Assembly (NCBI GenBank): GCA_002316585.1
Contig: DCDU01000074.1
Location: 1 to 6,264 of the forward strand
DNA from: Firmicutes bacterium UBA1047
GTDB taxonomy: Bacteria > Bacillota > Clostridia > Tissierellales > Sedimentibacteraceae
DNA: 6,264 nucleotides
Direction of reading: 5' to 3'
A program made the position numbers and the translations under genes. The notes beneath the pieces were generated by a model that was given only the letters and a program-made list of their open reading frames with translations, made no database searches and was not told the DNA's origin. Shown piece by piece: positions 1 to 5,375 of the stretch. Within the stretch, counting starts at the first letter, position 1. Each line of letters opens with the position of its first letter.

Positions 1-537
1 GGAGATGTTTTAATCCTTACAAAGCCTTTGGGATTAGGCATATTGAATACAGGCATCAAAGCGGGAATAGTCAGTGAAGAGGGTTATAAAACAGCCATCC
101 ACACCATGTCTGAATTAAATAAATTCTCCAAGGACGCAATGATGAAGGTTGGTGTTAACAGCTGTACCGACATAACAGGATTCGGTTTATTGGGTCATGC
201 ATTTGAAATGGCACAAGGAAGCAAGGTTACCATTAAGTTTAATTCAAGCTCAATACCAATTATTGAAGAAGCTCTTTCCTTGGCAAGAATGGGCATTATC
301 CCGAGCGGTGCTTACAGGAACATGGAATATATTAAAGACTTTGTAAAGGTTTCAGAGTCCGTTCCTCAGGAGATAGCAGACTGTATGTTTGACCCGCAAA
401 CCTCGGGAGGACTTTTGATTTCCTTGGAAAAAGAAAAATCCCAATTATTGCTTAATGAGCTTAAAAGCAGCAGCACTCCTTTTGCATTAATAGGTGAAGT
501 TTTAGAAAAACAAGACTACAGCATAACCGTAGAATAA
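1..537 (+). CDS. selD: Selenide, water dikinase (selenophosphate synthetase), C-terminal part
   Basis: SelD makes selenophosphate from selenide and ATP in the cytoplasm. Selenophosphate is the selenium donor for selenocysteine-tRNA and for 2-selenouridine in tRNA. The frame is open from the first base (GDVLILTKPLGLGI), so the gene enters from the left. 178 residues are visible, about half of the usual ~345. Clear family motifs are GDVLILTKPLG at the left edge, CTDITGFGLLGHA (residues 55-67 of the fragment) and FDPQTSGGLL near the C-terminus. These belong to the AIRS/PurM-like C-terminal domain. The glycine-rich N-terminus with the catalytic Cys or Sec lies outside the window, so whether this SelD is itself a selenoprotein cannot be seen. 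The ORF ends normally with TAA and is followed by a terminator at 606-646. It is the only + strand gene here and converges on the - strand genes. Identity is secure. Confidence 0.97.
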   Translation, partial: GDVLILTKPLGLGILNTGIKAGIVSEEGYKTAIHTMSELNKFSKDAMMKVGVNSCTDITGFGLLGHAFEMAQGSKVTIKFNSSSIPIIEEALSLARMGIIPSGAYRNMEYIKDFVKVSESVPQEIADCMFDPQTSGGLLISLEKEKSQLLLNELKSSSTPFALIGEVLEKQDYSITVE

Positions 538-575
538 GAATTCCGGGAATTCCGGGGACGGACCTTTGAATTCCG
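538..575. repeat. GAATTCCG repeat cluster after selD
   Basis: Directly after the selD stop, GAATTCCGG occurs twice in tandem (538-546 and 547-555). A third GAATTCCG lies at 568-575, beyond the GC-rich 14-mer at 553-566. A fourth copy lies 3.4 kb away at 3934-3941, also just beyond the end of a gene. The cluster is more GC-rich than its surroundings and encodes nothing. It is probably a scar or part of a dispersed palindromic repeat. This is inferred from the repetition and position only. Confidence 0.6.
553..566 (+). repeat. Left copy of 14-bp inverted repeat CGGGGACGGACCTT
   Basis: CGGGGACGGACCTT recurs exactly, in inverted orientation, at 6004-6017. The preceding bases are also similar (GGAATTC here, GGTATTG in the other copy). 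A GC-rich exact 14-mer is very unlikely to recur by chance in about 6 kb of AT-rich DNA. From memory, GGGGACGG-type sequences are common at the ends of REP-like elements linked to IS200/Y1-type (RAYT) transposases in clostridia. No transposase gene is present here, so that link is inference. Confidence 0.65.
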
Positions 576-605
576 TTCATCTGTTATGATTATAGAATTT
601 TAAAA

Positions 606-646
606 GCAAATCCGAAGAATTGCTTCCATGGATTTGCGCTATTTTT
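606..646 (+). terminator. Bidirectional rho-independent terminator after selD
   Basis: GCAAATCC (606-613) pairs with GGATTTGC (630-637). GAAG (614-617) pairs with CTTC (623-626) on top, leaving a 3-base bulge. TTTTT follows at 642-646. It lies about 70 nt after the selD stop. On the - strand the same hairpin is followed by TTTT, so it could also stop transcripts coming from the 842-2103 genes. Confidence 0.65.
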
Positions 647-650
647 AAAT

Positions 651-776
651 CTAATTTTCAATTCTATGGTCAGTCTTAGTTTTTATAAATATTATCTTTT
701 GCATTTTATAAAGCTCAATTTTTTCATAAGTATTGTATGAAGATATTTCCCTCATAAAAGCTCTTCCTAACTGCAT
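651..776 (-). other. Possible 41-codon ORF or gene remnant, unknown
   Basis: A short - strand frame starts at ATG (774-776), ends with TAG (651-653) and begins MQLGRAFMREISSYNTYEKI. The frame is open back to 791, where a TGA stands. Its composition (charged, with E, K, I, Y and R spread as in a helical protein tail) looks more coding-like than the shadow ORFs. It has no convincing Shine-Dalgarno sequence and I recognise no family. It lies downstream of a truncated hydrolase, in a stretch that otherwise holds no gene (538-841), so a decayed 3' end of a lost gene is as likely as a real small protein. Confidence 0.25.
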
Positions 777-841
777 ACTATCATCTCTTTCTCAGAAATT
801 CCTATTTATCAAATTGTTTAATCGGTTACTTTATTCAACAA

Positions 842-1141
842 TTATTGTCCAATAAATTTAATTGTCTGTTCTATAATTCTATTAGTTTCTTCACCTTCAT
901 TAAAAACTTCAAAACCATGTTCTCCTTTTGAATGTAATATAAACTCGACTTCACATCCTAAATTTCTTACTTCCTTAATAAAACTATCATTACAATAAGA
1001 AGGATATACATCATCTAAAGAACCCATGGCTATAAAGAATTTTGGTAAATTAGATGTTTTAATCAACTTATTAATATTTAAATCTATTTTCCCACAATAT
1101 GCTATTATCTTATTAATGAATCCAGAATCTTTCTTTATCAC
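842..1141 (-). pseudogene. C-terminal fragment of an alpha/beta hydrolase (esterase-like)
   Basis: 99 residues from a GTG resemble the last third of an esterase D/tributyrin-esterase-type alpha/beta hydrolase. PKFFIAMGSLDDVY (33-46) carries the likely acidic catalytic residue (Asp44), and SKGEHGFEVFNE (71-82) carries the likely catalytic His (His75), followed by a C-terminal helix. A complete enzyme would be about 240-280 residues. The N-terminal two thirds, with the G-x-S-x-G nucleophile, are missing. A stop codon (TAA) stands in frame five codons upstream of the GTG, so there is no longer version. The GTG overlaps the TGA stop of the upstream lipoprotein gene (GTGA), which would allow coupled translation. 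Without the nucleophile the product should be inactive. A 5'-truncated remnant is the best reading. Confidence 0.7.
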
Positions 1142-2103
1142 TCTATCAAAAAATTATTCTGCATAACAATGACAGTGCCAGCACCATTTTCAAATGTCGA
1201 GTTAAGTTGAGCTACCATATATGACTTAACTTCTTCTATAGTATCAAATTTCGTAGCTTGATATGGATATTCCGGATTTGTCTTTTCAAACAGCAGAAGA
1301 CCTTTATCGTACTCTACTAAAACTGCTGCATGGCTGGCAGCGGTTAACTCGCAATCCTGCATCCATATTGTAACCAGAGACACACTGCTTTTTTGAAATG
1401 CAATGCCGCGTCTATCCCATTCCTCTTTTATCACAGTATACATATCTTGCTCGGATGTTCCGCTTGGTAGTGTAATGGGATTAAAAATTGTAAAGTATTG
1501 TTCAATTTCTTCGTCCGTTAATTTCAGACAGGGATTAGTCTCAAATCCGTCCATATCAGTAACGAGCCATGAGTGTGACCAATCATTTTCGTCCTCTATT
1601 ATATGCCATTCAGATTTTGGAATTATGTTTTCTGTGCTTACATAATCTCTCATAAGATAAAAAGCTGTTGAACGGCAAAGTACATCGGTATAATCATAGC
1701 GATTGACTTTCCACCAATTCCTGGAAACATCAGGGTAATCATCATCAGAACCATACCACACATAATTTTTTTCAGTATAGGTAAAGGATGGTGTCAGTTC
1801 GAAGGTATCCAGACTACCTATCCCCTCATTGTACTGATTTACCCACGAAAATACTTCCTCCACATATGTAGGATTTATGCCACCGGCAGTCAAAATGTGT
1901 TTAACTTCATCCTGCGTTTCGCTGTCACACAGATTAGAAAATAACAACCCGGTATGCACATTTTTTTCTGATTCCCCCGTGCTTATAGTTTCATCCGCTA
2001 CTATTTGCATAGGTGTTTCTTCTGTTGATTTTTCGATATTACAAGAGGATAAGCAGAAAACGTATACAAGCAATGCACTTAAAAATAAGTATTTTAGTTT
2101 CAT
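1138..2103 (-). CDS. DUF4300-family lipoprotein, function unknown
   Basis: Predicted extracellular lipoprotein of 321 residues. The start is the ATG at 2103, because GGGGGA lies 5 bases upstream; an in-frame TTG at 2121 would place that site inside the gene. Residues 1-20 form a lipoprotein signal peptide (MKLKYLFLSALL) ending in the lipobox LSSC, with Cys21 as the lipidated residue. A linker rich in Ser, Thr and Glu follows. The mature part matches what I recall of DUF4300 proteins of streptococci and clostridia: FSNLCDSETQDEVKHIL near the start, CRSTAFYLMRDYVS (143-156), RRGIAFQKSSVSLVTIW, SHAAVLVE (257-264) and LLFEKTNPEYPYQATKF. Conserved-looking Cys143 and His258 could form a Cys/His site, but that is inference. 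It has its own promoter at 2143-2171. The family name is recalled, not searched. Confidence 0.8.
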   Translation of the reverse strand: MKLKYLFLSALLVYVFCLSSCNIEKSTEETPMQIVADETISTGESEKNVHTGLLFSNLCDSETQDEVKHILTAGGINPTYVEEVFSWVNQYNEGIGSLDTFELTPSFTYTEKNYVWYGSDDDYPDVSRNWWKVNRYDYTDVLCRSTAFYLMRDYVSTENIIPKSEWHIIEDENDWSHSWLVTDMDGFETNPCLKLTDEEIEQYFTIFNPITLPSGTSEQDMYTVIKEEWDRRGIAFQKSSVSLVTIWMQDCELTAASHAAVLVEYDKGLLLFEKTNPEYPYQATKFDTIEEVKSYMVAQLNSTFENGAGTVIVMQNNFLIE

Positions 2104-2142
2104 AAAAATCCCCCATTTCAAAGAAACTGTCTAACCAATCAC

Positions 2143-2171
2143 ATTATAGCATTAAGTCGGCATATTTTCAA
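2143..2171 (-). promoter_or_regulatory. Sigma-A promoter of the DUF4300 lipoprotein gene
   Basis: On the - strand, TTGAAA (2166-2171) and TATAAT (2143-2148) are separated by exactly 17 bases, a near-consensus housekeeping promoter. It predicts transcription starting near 2136 and a leader of about 33 nt before the ATG at 2103. It implies that the lipoprotein gene is transcribed independently of the DUF3307 gene upstream. Confidence 0.75.
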
Positions 2172-2353
2172 ACAAAACCGAAAGAGGGCTCACACATAGC
2201 GATATCATTGCAGCATTAATTTGACTTACCTGCAAGCTATTTTGAAATTGCTGTATTTTATAGCTTTTGCGGATAAACATGCACTGCACTCCCGGAAAAA
2301 TCCTGTAAATATATGTTTCCGTAACACTGTGAACTTCATTACCGGTTGGATAT

Positions 2354-3109
2354 TTATAATATAAATGAAACAACTATTACCAACGCCGTACTTATAAGGG
2401 TTCCCAACAAATAATATTCCGCGAAGTCCTTTTCCTTTGATATTTTATCATATCTCGCTATGGACTTTGCCGTTAACACCAATCCTATAGCGGAATATTG
2501 CTCAATAGATAAGAATATCAGCATGATTATTCGTTCTACCGTGCCTATAAATCTTCCGGCATTATTTAATTCTTTTTTATCGGTAATAATGCTAACCGGT
2601 TTATATATTGCCAATAATTTTTGTATTGCTATATTAGCCGGCTTATGTATCAATAATAATACAAACAACCAGGAAACAAACACAAATCCGGATAATCCAA
2701 CAGCATTTAAGAAATCTGCAATTGTTTTCCATTGGTTTATACAGATATTGTTTTTCACAAGCCAATATGCAACTCCTATTAAAGAAATAAAATGTAAAAA
2801 TTGGTCTGTGAAGAATATATTTCTTTCTATTATTTTAGACATTTTGCCTTTCTTGTTTATTACGAATAAATACATAAATTTTATCATATCAATCAATAGA
2901 TGAAATGCAGCGGCTATAGCCGAACATAATATAGCTTCATAAGATATTACGGGCAAGGCAATCAAAAGCATAATTCCCAAATAGTATACGCAATGAATCA
3001 ATACCCATCGTATGCTTTCATCCTTCTTTTCGGACATTTTTTCTGTTTGTATATAAAAATCTGCAATAATATGTGCTAAAAGAAATAAAATCAAATATTC
3101 TCTAAACAT
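2354..3109 (-). CDS. DUF3307-family integral membrane protein
   Basis: Membrane protein of 251 residues with hydrophobic segments at about 4-22, 33-54, 57-84, 104-118, 138-154, 194-214 and 232-251. I recognise DUF3307 from LLAHIIADFYIQTEKM (10-25), FHLLIDMIKF (69-78), TDQFLH (101-106), GRFIGTVERI (185-194), LTAKSIARY (212-220) and EYYLLGTLIS (231-240). Polar residues lie within or beside hydrophobic segments: His13/Asp17, His39, His70/Asp74 and Asp102/His106. This suggests a metal site or enzyme active site in the membrane, but the family's biochemistry is not known to me. Two adjacent ATGs exist; the second (3109) lies 5 bases from AGGAG and is preferred over 3112. The start overlaps the end of the SatD gene (TAG at 3102-3104) by 8 bp, so translation is probably coupled. 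No convincing terminator follows. Confidence 0.88.
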   Translation of the reverse strand: MFREYLILFLLAHIIADFYIQTEKMSEKKDESIRWVLIHCVYYLGIMLLIALPVISYEAILCSAIAAAFHLLIDMIKFMYLFVINKKGKMSKIIERNIFFTDQFLHFISLIGVAYWLVKNNICINQWKTIADFLNAVGLSGFVFVSWLFVLLLIHKPANIAIQKLLAIYKPVSIITDKKELNNAGRFIGTVERIIMLIFLSIEQYSAIGLVLTAKSIARYDKISKEKDFAEYYLLGTLISTALVIVVSFIL

Positions 3110-3788
3110 CATTTCTCCTTATTTCAGCTAAAGCTCTCCCTATAGTATCCAGCGCATCCTTATATGCATAGTATTTTCCTTTTGATAAACTCTTCTGAAT
3201 TGCCGGCTGCTTAATTTTAAACCTTTTAGCGGCATCAGTTTGACTATCTTGGTGCTGCAGCATATCCCAGATTATTTCTCTCTGCCTGTCACTCCAAGAA
3301 TCTTTAATTACGGTTAACAATGATAATATTGTATTAATCATTATTGTTATGGACTGATTGTCTCCTTCAACTTCAATTCTTATATCTGCTGCATTTGTCT
3401 GTTTTTTCTTTTCATTTTCTTTCAAAAATTCTATTGCGCCTCTTGCCTTATAATATCCCGGTCCATCGGCTCCTATAGACATTTCCTTGTTAACATCTGT
3501 AGTTATGGCTCCTATTCCTACTCCGAATCTTATTTTAATCGGATGCATTTTTCTCTCAATTTCCGTTATTATATCCATCGTATTTGAGCCGCTGCATAAT
3601 AATCCTTGAAATTCATCACCCAATGTTATAATAAACTTAGATGATATTTCATTATCATATTTTTCATTGATATCTTCTAAAGCCTGTTTTAGCTTTTCTT
3701 GCACTTCGCTTCTGTTCTCGATTTTTTTTGACTGCCTTATATCTCCTATTACTGCAATATACGGATCATTTTCAAAAGAAAAAAACAT
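3102..3788 (-). CDS. SatD-family protein with C-terminal helix-turn-helix
   Basis: 228-residue cytosolic protein recognised as the SatD family, named after the Streptococcus mutans sat (secretion and acid tolerance) locus; its molecular function is not established to my knowledge. The N-terminal domain (10-120) begins with a beta strand and loop, YIAVIGDIRQSKKIENR (Asp16, Arg26). It continues with FIITLGDEFQGLL (52-64), then RFGVGIGAITT (87-97), then GADGPGYYKARGAI (106-119). This layout recalls class III cyclase/GGDEF-like folds: a first metal-binding Asp, then a GDEF-like turn and an RxGxxxG strand. That similarity is inference. Residues 164-205 (SWSDRQREIIWDML, then QTDAAKRFKIKQPAIQKSL) form a helix-turn-helix. 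The start is well supported: GGGAGG lies about 6 bases before the ATG. The gene is first in a two-gene operon with DUF3307 and has a consensus promoter overlapped by a palindrome. Confidence 0.88.
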   Translation of the reverse strand: MFFSFENDPYIAVIGDIRQSKKIENRSEVQEKLKQALEDINEKYDNEISSKFIITLGDEFQGLLCSGSNTMDIITEIERKMHPIKIRFGVGIGAITTDVNKEMSIGADGPGYYKARGAIEFLKENEKKKQTNAADIRIEVEGDNQSITIMINTILSLLTVIKDSWSDRQREIIWDMLQHQDSQTDAAKRFKIKQPAIQKSLSKGKYYAYKDALDTIGRALAEIRRNDV

Positions 3789-3814
3789 ATTATACCTCCC
3801 ATATTAATGCATTT

Positions 3815-3843
3815 ATTATATAACCCTATAGATGAATATGCAA
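3815..3843 (-). promoter_or_regulatory. Sigma-A promoter of the SatD-DUF3307 operon
   Basis: On the - strand, TTGCAT (3838-3843) and TATAAT (3815-3820) are spaced by exactly 17 bases. The predicted start near 3808 leaves a leader of about 20 nt carrying the GGGAGG site. The left arm of the palindrome at 3819-3867 fills the spacer and the inner repeat covers the -35 element, an arrangement typical of repressor control. Confidence 0.75.
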
Positions 3844-3867
3844 GCATTATTCATATATAGGGTTATA
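3819..3867. promoter_or_regulatory. 49-bp palindrome over the SatD promoter, likely operator
   Basis: The left arm TATAACCCTATAGATGAAT (3819-3837) and right arm ATTCATATATAGGGTTATA (3849-3867) are reverse complements with one mismatch over 19 bp. Inside them ATGC (3838-3841) and GCAT (3844-3847) form a further inverted repeat around AA, with one unpaired T at 3848. The left arm sits exactly between the -35 and -10 elements; the right arm lies just upstream of -35. No T-run follows in either direction, so a terminator is unlikely. Binding by a dimeric or tetrameric regulator is inferred. SatD itself, which has a C-terminal helix-turn-helix, is the obvious candidate. Confidence 0.7.
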
Positions 3868-3933
3868 ACTTCAGCAAGTAACTCCGGACACAGCAGGTTG
3901 CGTAAATACTAATATATCCTCCATGAACTCTGT

Positions 3934-3957
3934 GAATTCCGAGGGCATCCCCGGAAT
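3934..3957. repeat. GC-rich hairpin with GAATTCCG, end of the LysR remnant
   Basis: ATTCCG (3936-3941) pairs with CGGAAT (3952-3957), and GGG (3943-3945) pairs with CCC (3949-3951). This leaves a CAT loop and one bulged A. It starts with GAATTCCG, the same octamer as in the cluster after selD. It lies 5 bp downstream of the LysR-remnant stop. No T-run follows on either strand, so it is more likely a dispersed repeat or an imperfect terminator than a standard rho-independent terminator. Confidence 0.5.
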
Positions 3958-3962
3958 GCAGC

Positions 3963-4544
3963 TTACCATTTCAGCTGCTCACAATACTCCTTAAATTTTA
4001 TGATATTTTGATTAGTATTATATTTAGACCAAGTCAGTACAAAATCCTGATAAACTTTATCGCTGTCAATATCTACATAAGTTACCGAATTGTTTTTGAC
4101 TTTAAATAATCTTGGAATGGGAGCAATGCCAAGTCCTGTTGCAGCCATGGCTACAGTTGTTTCATACTCGTCCACTAATCTGGCATTTTCCATGTCAAAA
4201 CCTGCATCACCTAAACGTTCGACAATTTTCTTCAAGCTTATGGAAGCGCTTTTGTTATTGCTCATAATAATTTTTTCCGTTTTTAAAAATTCCGGAGTTG
4301 CCTTTTCATATTTTGCTAAATAACTTAATTTTGAAACAGCTACCGCCGCATAATCCCGAAATAAAAATATACTTTCAAGTGAAGGAATATCATCTGTTTC
4401 GGATTTTTCATCAAATAATACATCTAACTTGCAATTTATCACATCTAAAGTTAAAGGACCCCATCCGCCTACTACGACATCAACTTCAATATGAGGATAT
4501 ATTTCATAAAAGTCTTTAATTATGTTGTTAATGCTGACTGCGAT
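3963..4544 (-). pseudogene. LysR-type regulator, effector domain only (5'-truncated)
   Basis: The frame encodes the C-terminal substrate-binding domain of a LysR-type transcriptional regulator. It begins with NIIKDFYEIYPHIEVDVVVG (the usual 'F..YP.i.v.l..G' entry) and continues through LDVLFDEK, LFRDYAAVAVSKLSYLAKYE and MAATGLGIAPIPRLF, the last being the typical glycine-rich late motif. The N-terminal winged helix-turn-helix and linker, about 90 residues, are absent. The frame stays open to 4586, where a TAG stops it, and has no ATG upstream of the homologous part. The nearest start-like codon is a GTG at 4442, already inside the domain. The homologous part begins directly beside the terminator at 4546-4569, so the 5' end was probably lost by deletion. 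A DNA-binding function is not possible for this product. Confidence 0.8.
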
Positions 4545-4545
4545 T

Positions 4546-4569
4546 AAAAAATCCTCCCTATAGGAGGAT
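4546..4569 (-). terminator. Rho-independent terminator of the ProX-B3/B4 operon
   Basis: On the - strand, ATCCTCC (4569-4563) pairs with GGAGGAT (4557-4551) around a TATAG loop, followed at once by a run of six T (4551-4546). It lies about 80 nt after the stop of the B3/B4 gene and is the natural end of that transcript. The frame of the LysR remnant runs through it only by chance, which helps place the truncation point. Confidence 0.75.
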
Positions 4570-4647
4570 AAAAGCTGCTTATATTTCTAAAAATTATTAA
4601 GATATGACTTCCAAAAACCATAAAAAATTAACATAGGTAAAATAAAA

Positions 4648-5349
4648 TCAAAATTCAATGAATTGATTATTGATGTCAACTAAGAACTTCCTGCAATCTC
4701 CTTGGAACCTGTTTGTTACCAACTCTTCTATGTCGCTCATAGCTTCATATAAAGAAGAACCATCTGCATATTCAAATCCTACAAGCTGGAAAAACACATG
4801 GCTGCTGTAAAGAGTAAGCTTCCCTAATTCACTTTGCCTCCAAACCCATTTCAATGTTTGAACTATATTGCCGCTTGTAAATATGAGCTCCCCTTCCTGC
4901 ACATCCTCATAATTTTCCGAGCCGAAGGGCAAGAAAACATCTCCTTTTCTGCTGTAGCGAACTTCCAAATCTTCATGAATATCTTTTAAATCATGACCTC
5001 CGAGGGATATACCATTTTCAATGGATACTGCGTTGCATAAATCAACCAAGGCATTTATAACCGGCAGTTGCCCTCCCTTTACTATTCTTTTAAACATTGC
5101 TTCCACGGAAGGCGGATATTTATTTGGATTAATACCGGATTTTTGCATAACTTCCCTATACAATTTCACATTCGGCAAATCCCTTATTTCTTTCGGTTTT
5201 ATTTCATCCCTCATTCTGTTTTCTGCTTTTCTTAATCTTTCTTCATCATCCGGTGTTGTGTCTGTATTCTTTATATTGTTACCCACCAATATACCGAACT
5301 TAATTTCCGAATTTAATTCAAAAACAGATTTGTCAATTGTATATTTCAT
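4648..5349 (-). CDS. B3/B4 tRNA-binding domain protein (freestanding editing-like domain)
   Basis: 233-residue cytosolic protein consisting essentially of a B3/B4 domain. This is the domain that, inside the phenylalanyl-tRNA synthetase beta subunit, removes wrongly attached amino acids from tRNA(Phe). Freestanding copies are widespread and mostly uncharacterised. Visible family features are SGINPNKYPPSVEAMFKRIV (71-90), KGGQLPVINALVDLCNAVSI (91-110), GGHDL (117-121), LEVRYSRKGDVFLPFG (128-143) and the late VWRQSELGKLTLYSSHVFF region (169-187). Synthetase domains such as the B1/B5 and anticodon-binding parts are lacking. The start is supported by GGAGG about 7 bases before the ATG. It lies 26 bp after the ProX gene, so the two form an operon ended by the terminator at 4546-4569. 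The cognate tRNA cannot be told from sequence. Confidence 0.9.
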   Translation of the reverse strand: MKYTIDKSVFELNSEIKFGILVGNNIKNTDTTPDDEERLRKAENRMRDEIKPKEIRDLPNVKLYREVMQKSGINPNKYPPSVEAMFKRIVKGGQLPVINALVDLCNAVSIENGISLGGHDLKDIHEDLEVRYSRKGDVFLPFGSENYEDVQEGELIFTSGNIVQTLKWVWRQSELGKLTLYSSHVFFQLVGFEYADGSSLYEAMSDIEELVTNRFQGDCRKFLVDINNQFIEF

Positions 5350-5375
5350 TTTAATCCTCCATTATAGCAATGCTG

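Noticed and set aside
2152..2373. 73-codon - strand frame between the DUF3307 and lipoprotein genes, containing YIYRIFPGVQCMFI, faintly like the start of AraC-type sensor domains.
   Set aside because: It needs a TTG start without a ribosome binding site, overlaps the DUF3307 3' end, and runs through the lipoprotein promoter. The resemblance is too short to support even a remnant call.
2460..2903. 147-codon + strand ORF.
   Set aside because: It lies wholly antisense to the well-supported DUF3307 gene, and its composition mirrors the membrane-protein codons of that gene.
3819..3867. The long palindrome as a transcription terminator.
   Set aside because: It is AT-rich with no following T-run on either strand, and it overlaps a consensus promoter, so an operator fits better.
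3879..3971. Short - strand frame from an ATG overlapping the LysR-remnant stop, ending FTEFMEDILVFTQPAVSGVTC.
   Set aside because: It is only about 30 codons with no ribosome binding site and starts inside a repeat hairpin. It may be part of a dispersed repeat rather than a gene.
4442..4442. GTG start giving a 159-residue LysR protein.
   Set aside because: Homology to LysR effector domains continues upstream of this codon for about 30 residues, and there is no ribosome binding site. It is an internal codon of a truncated gene.
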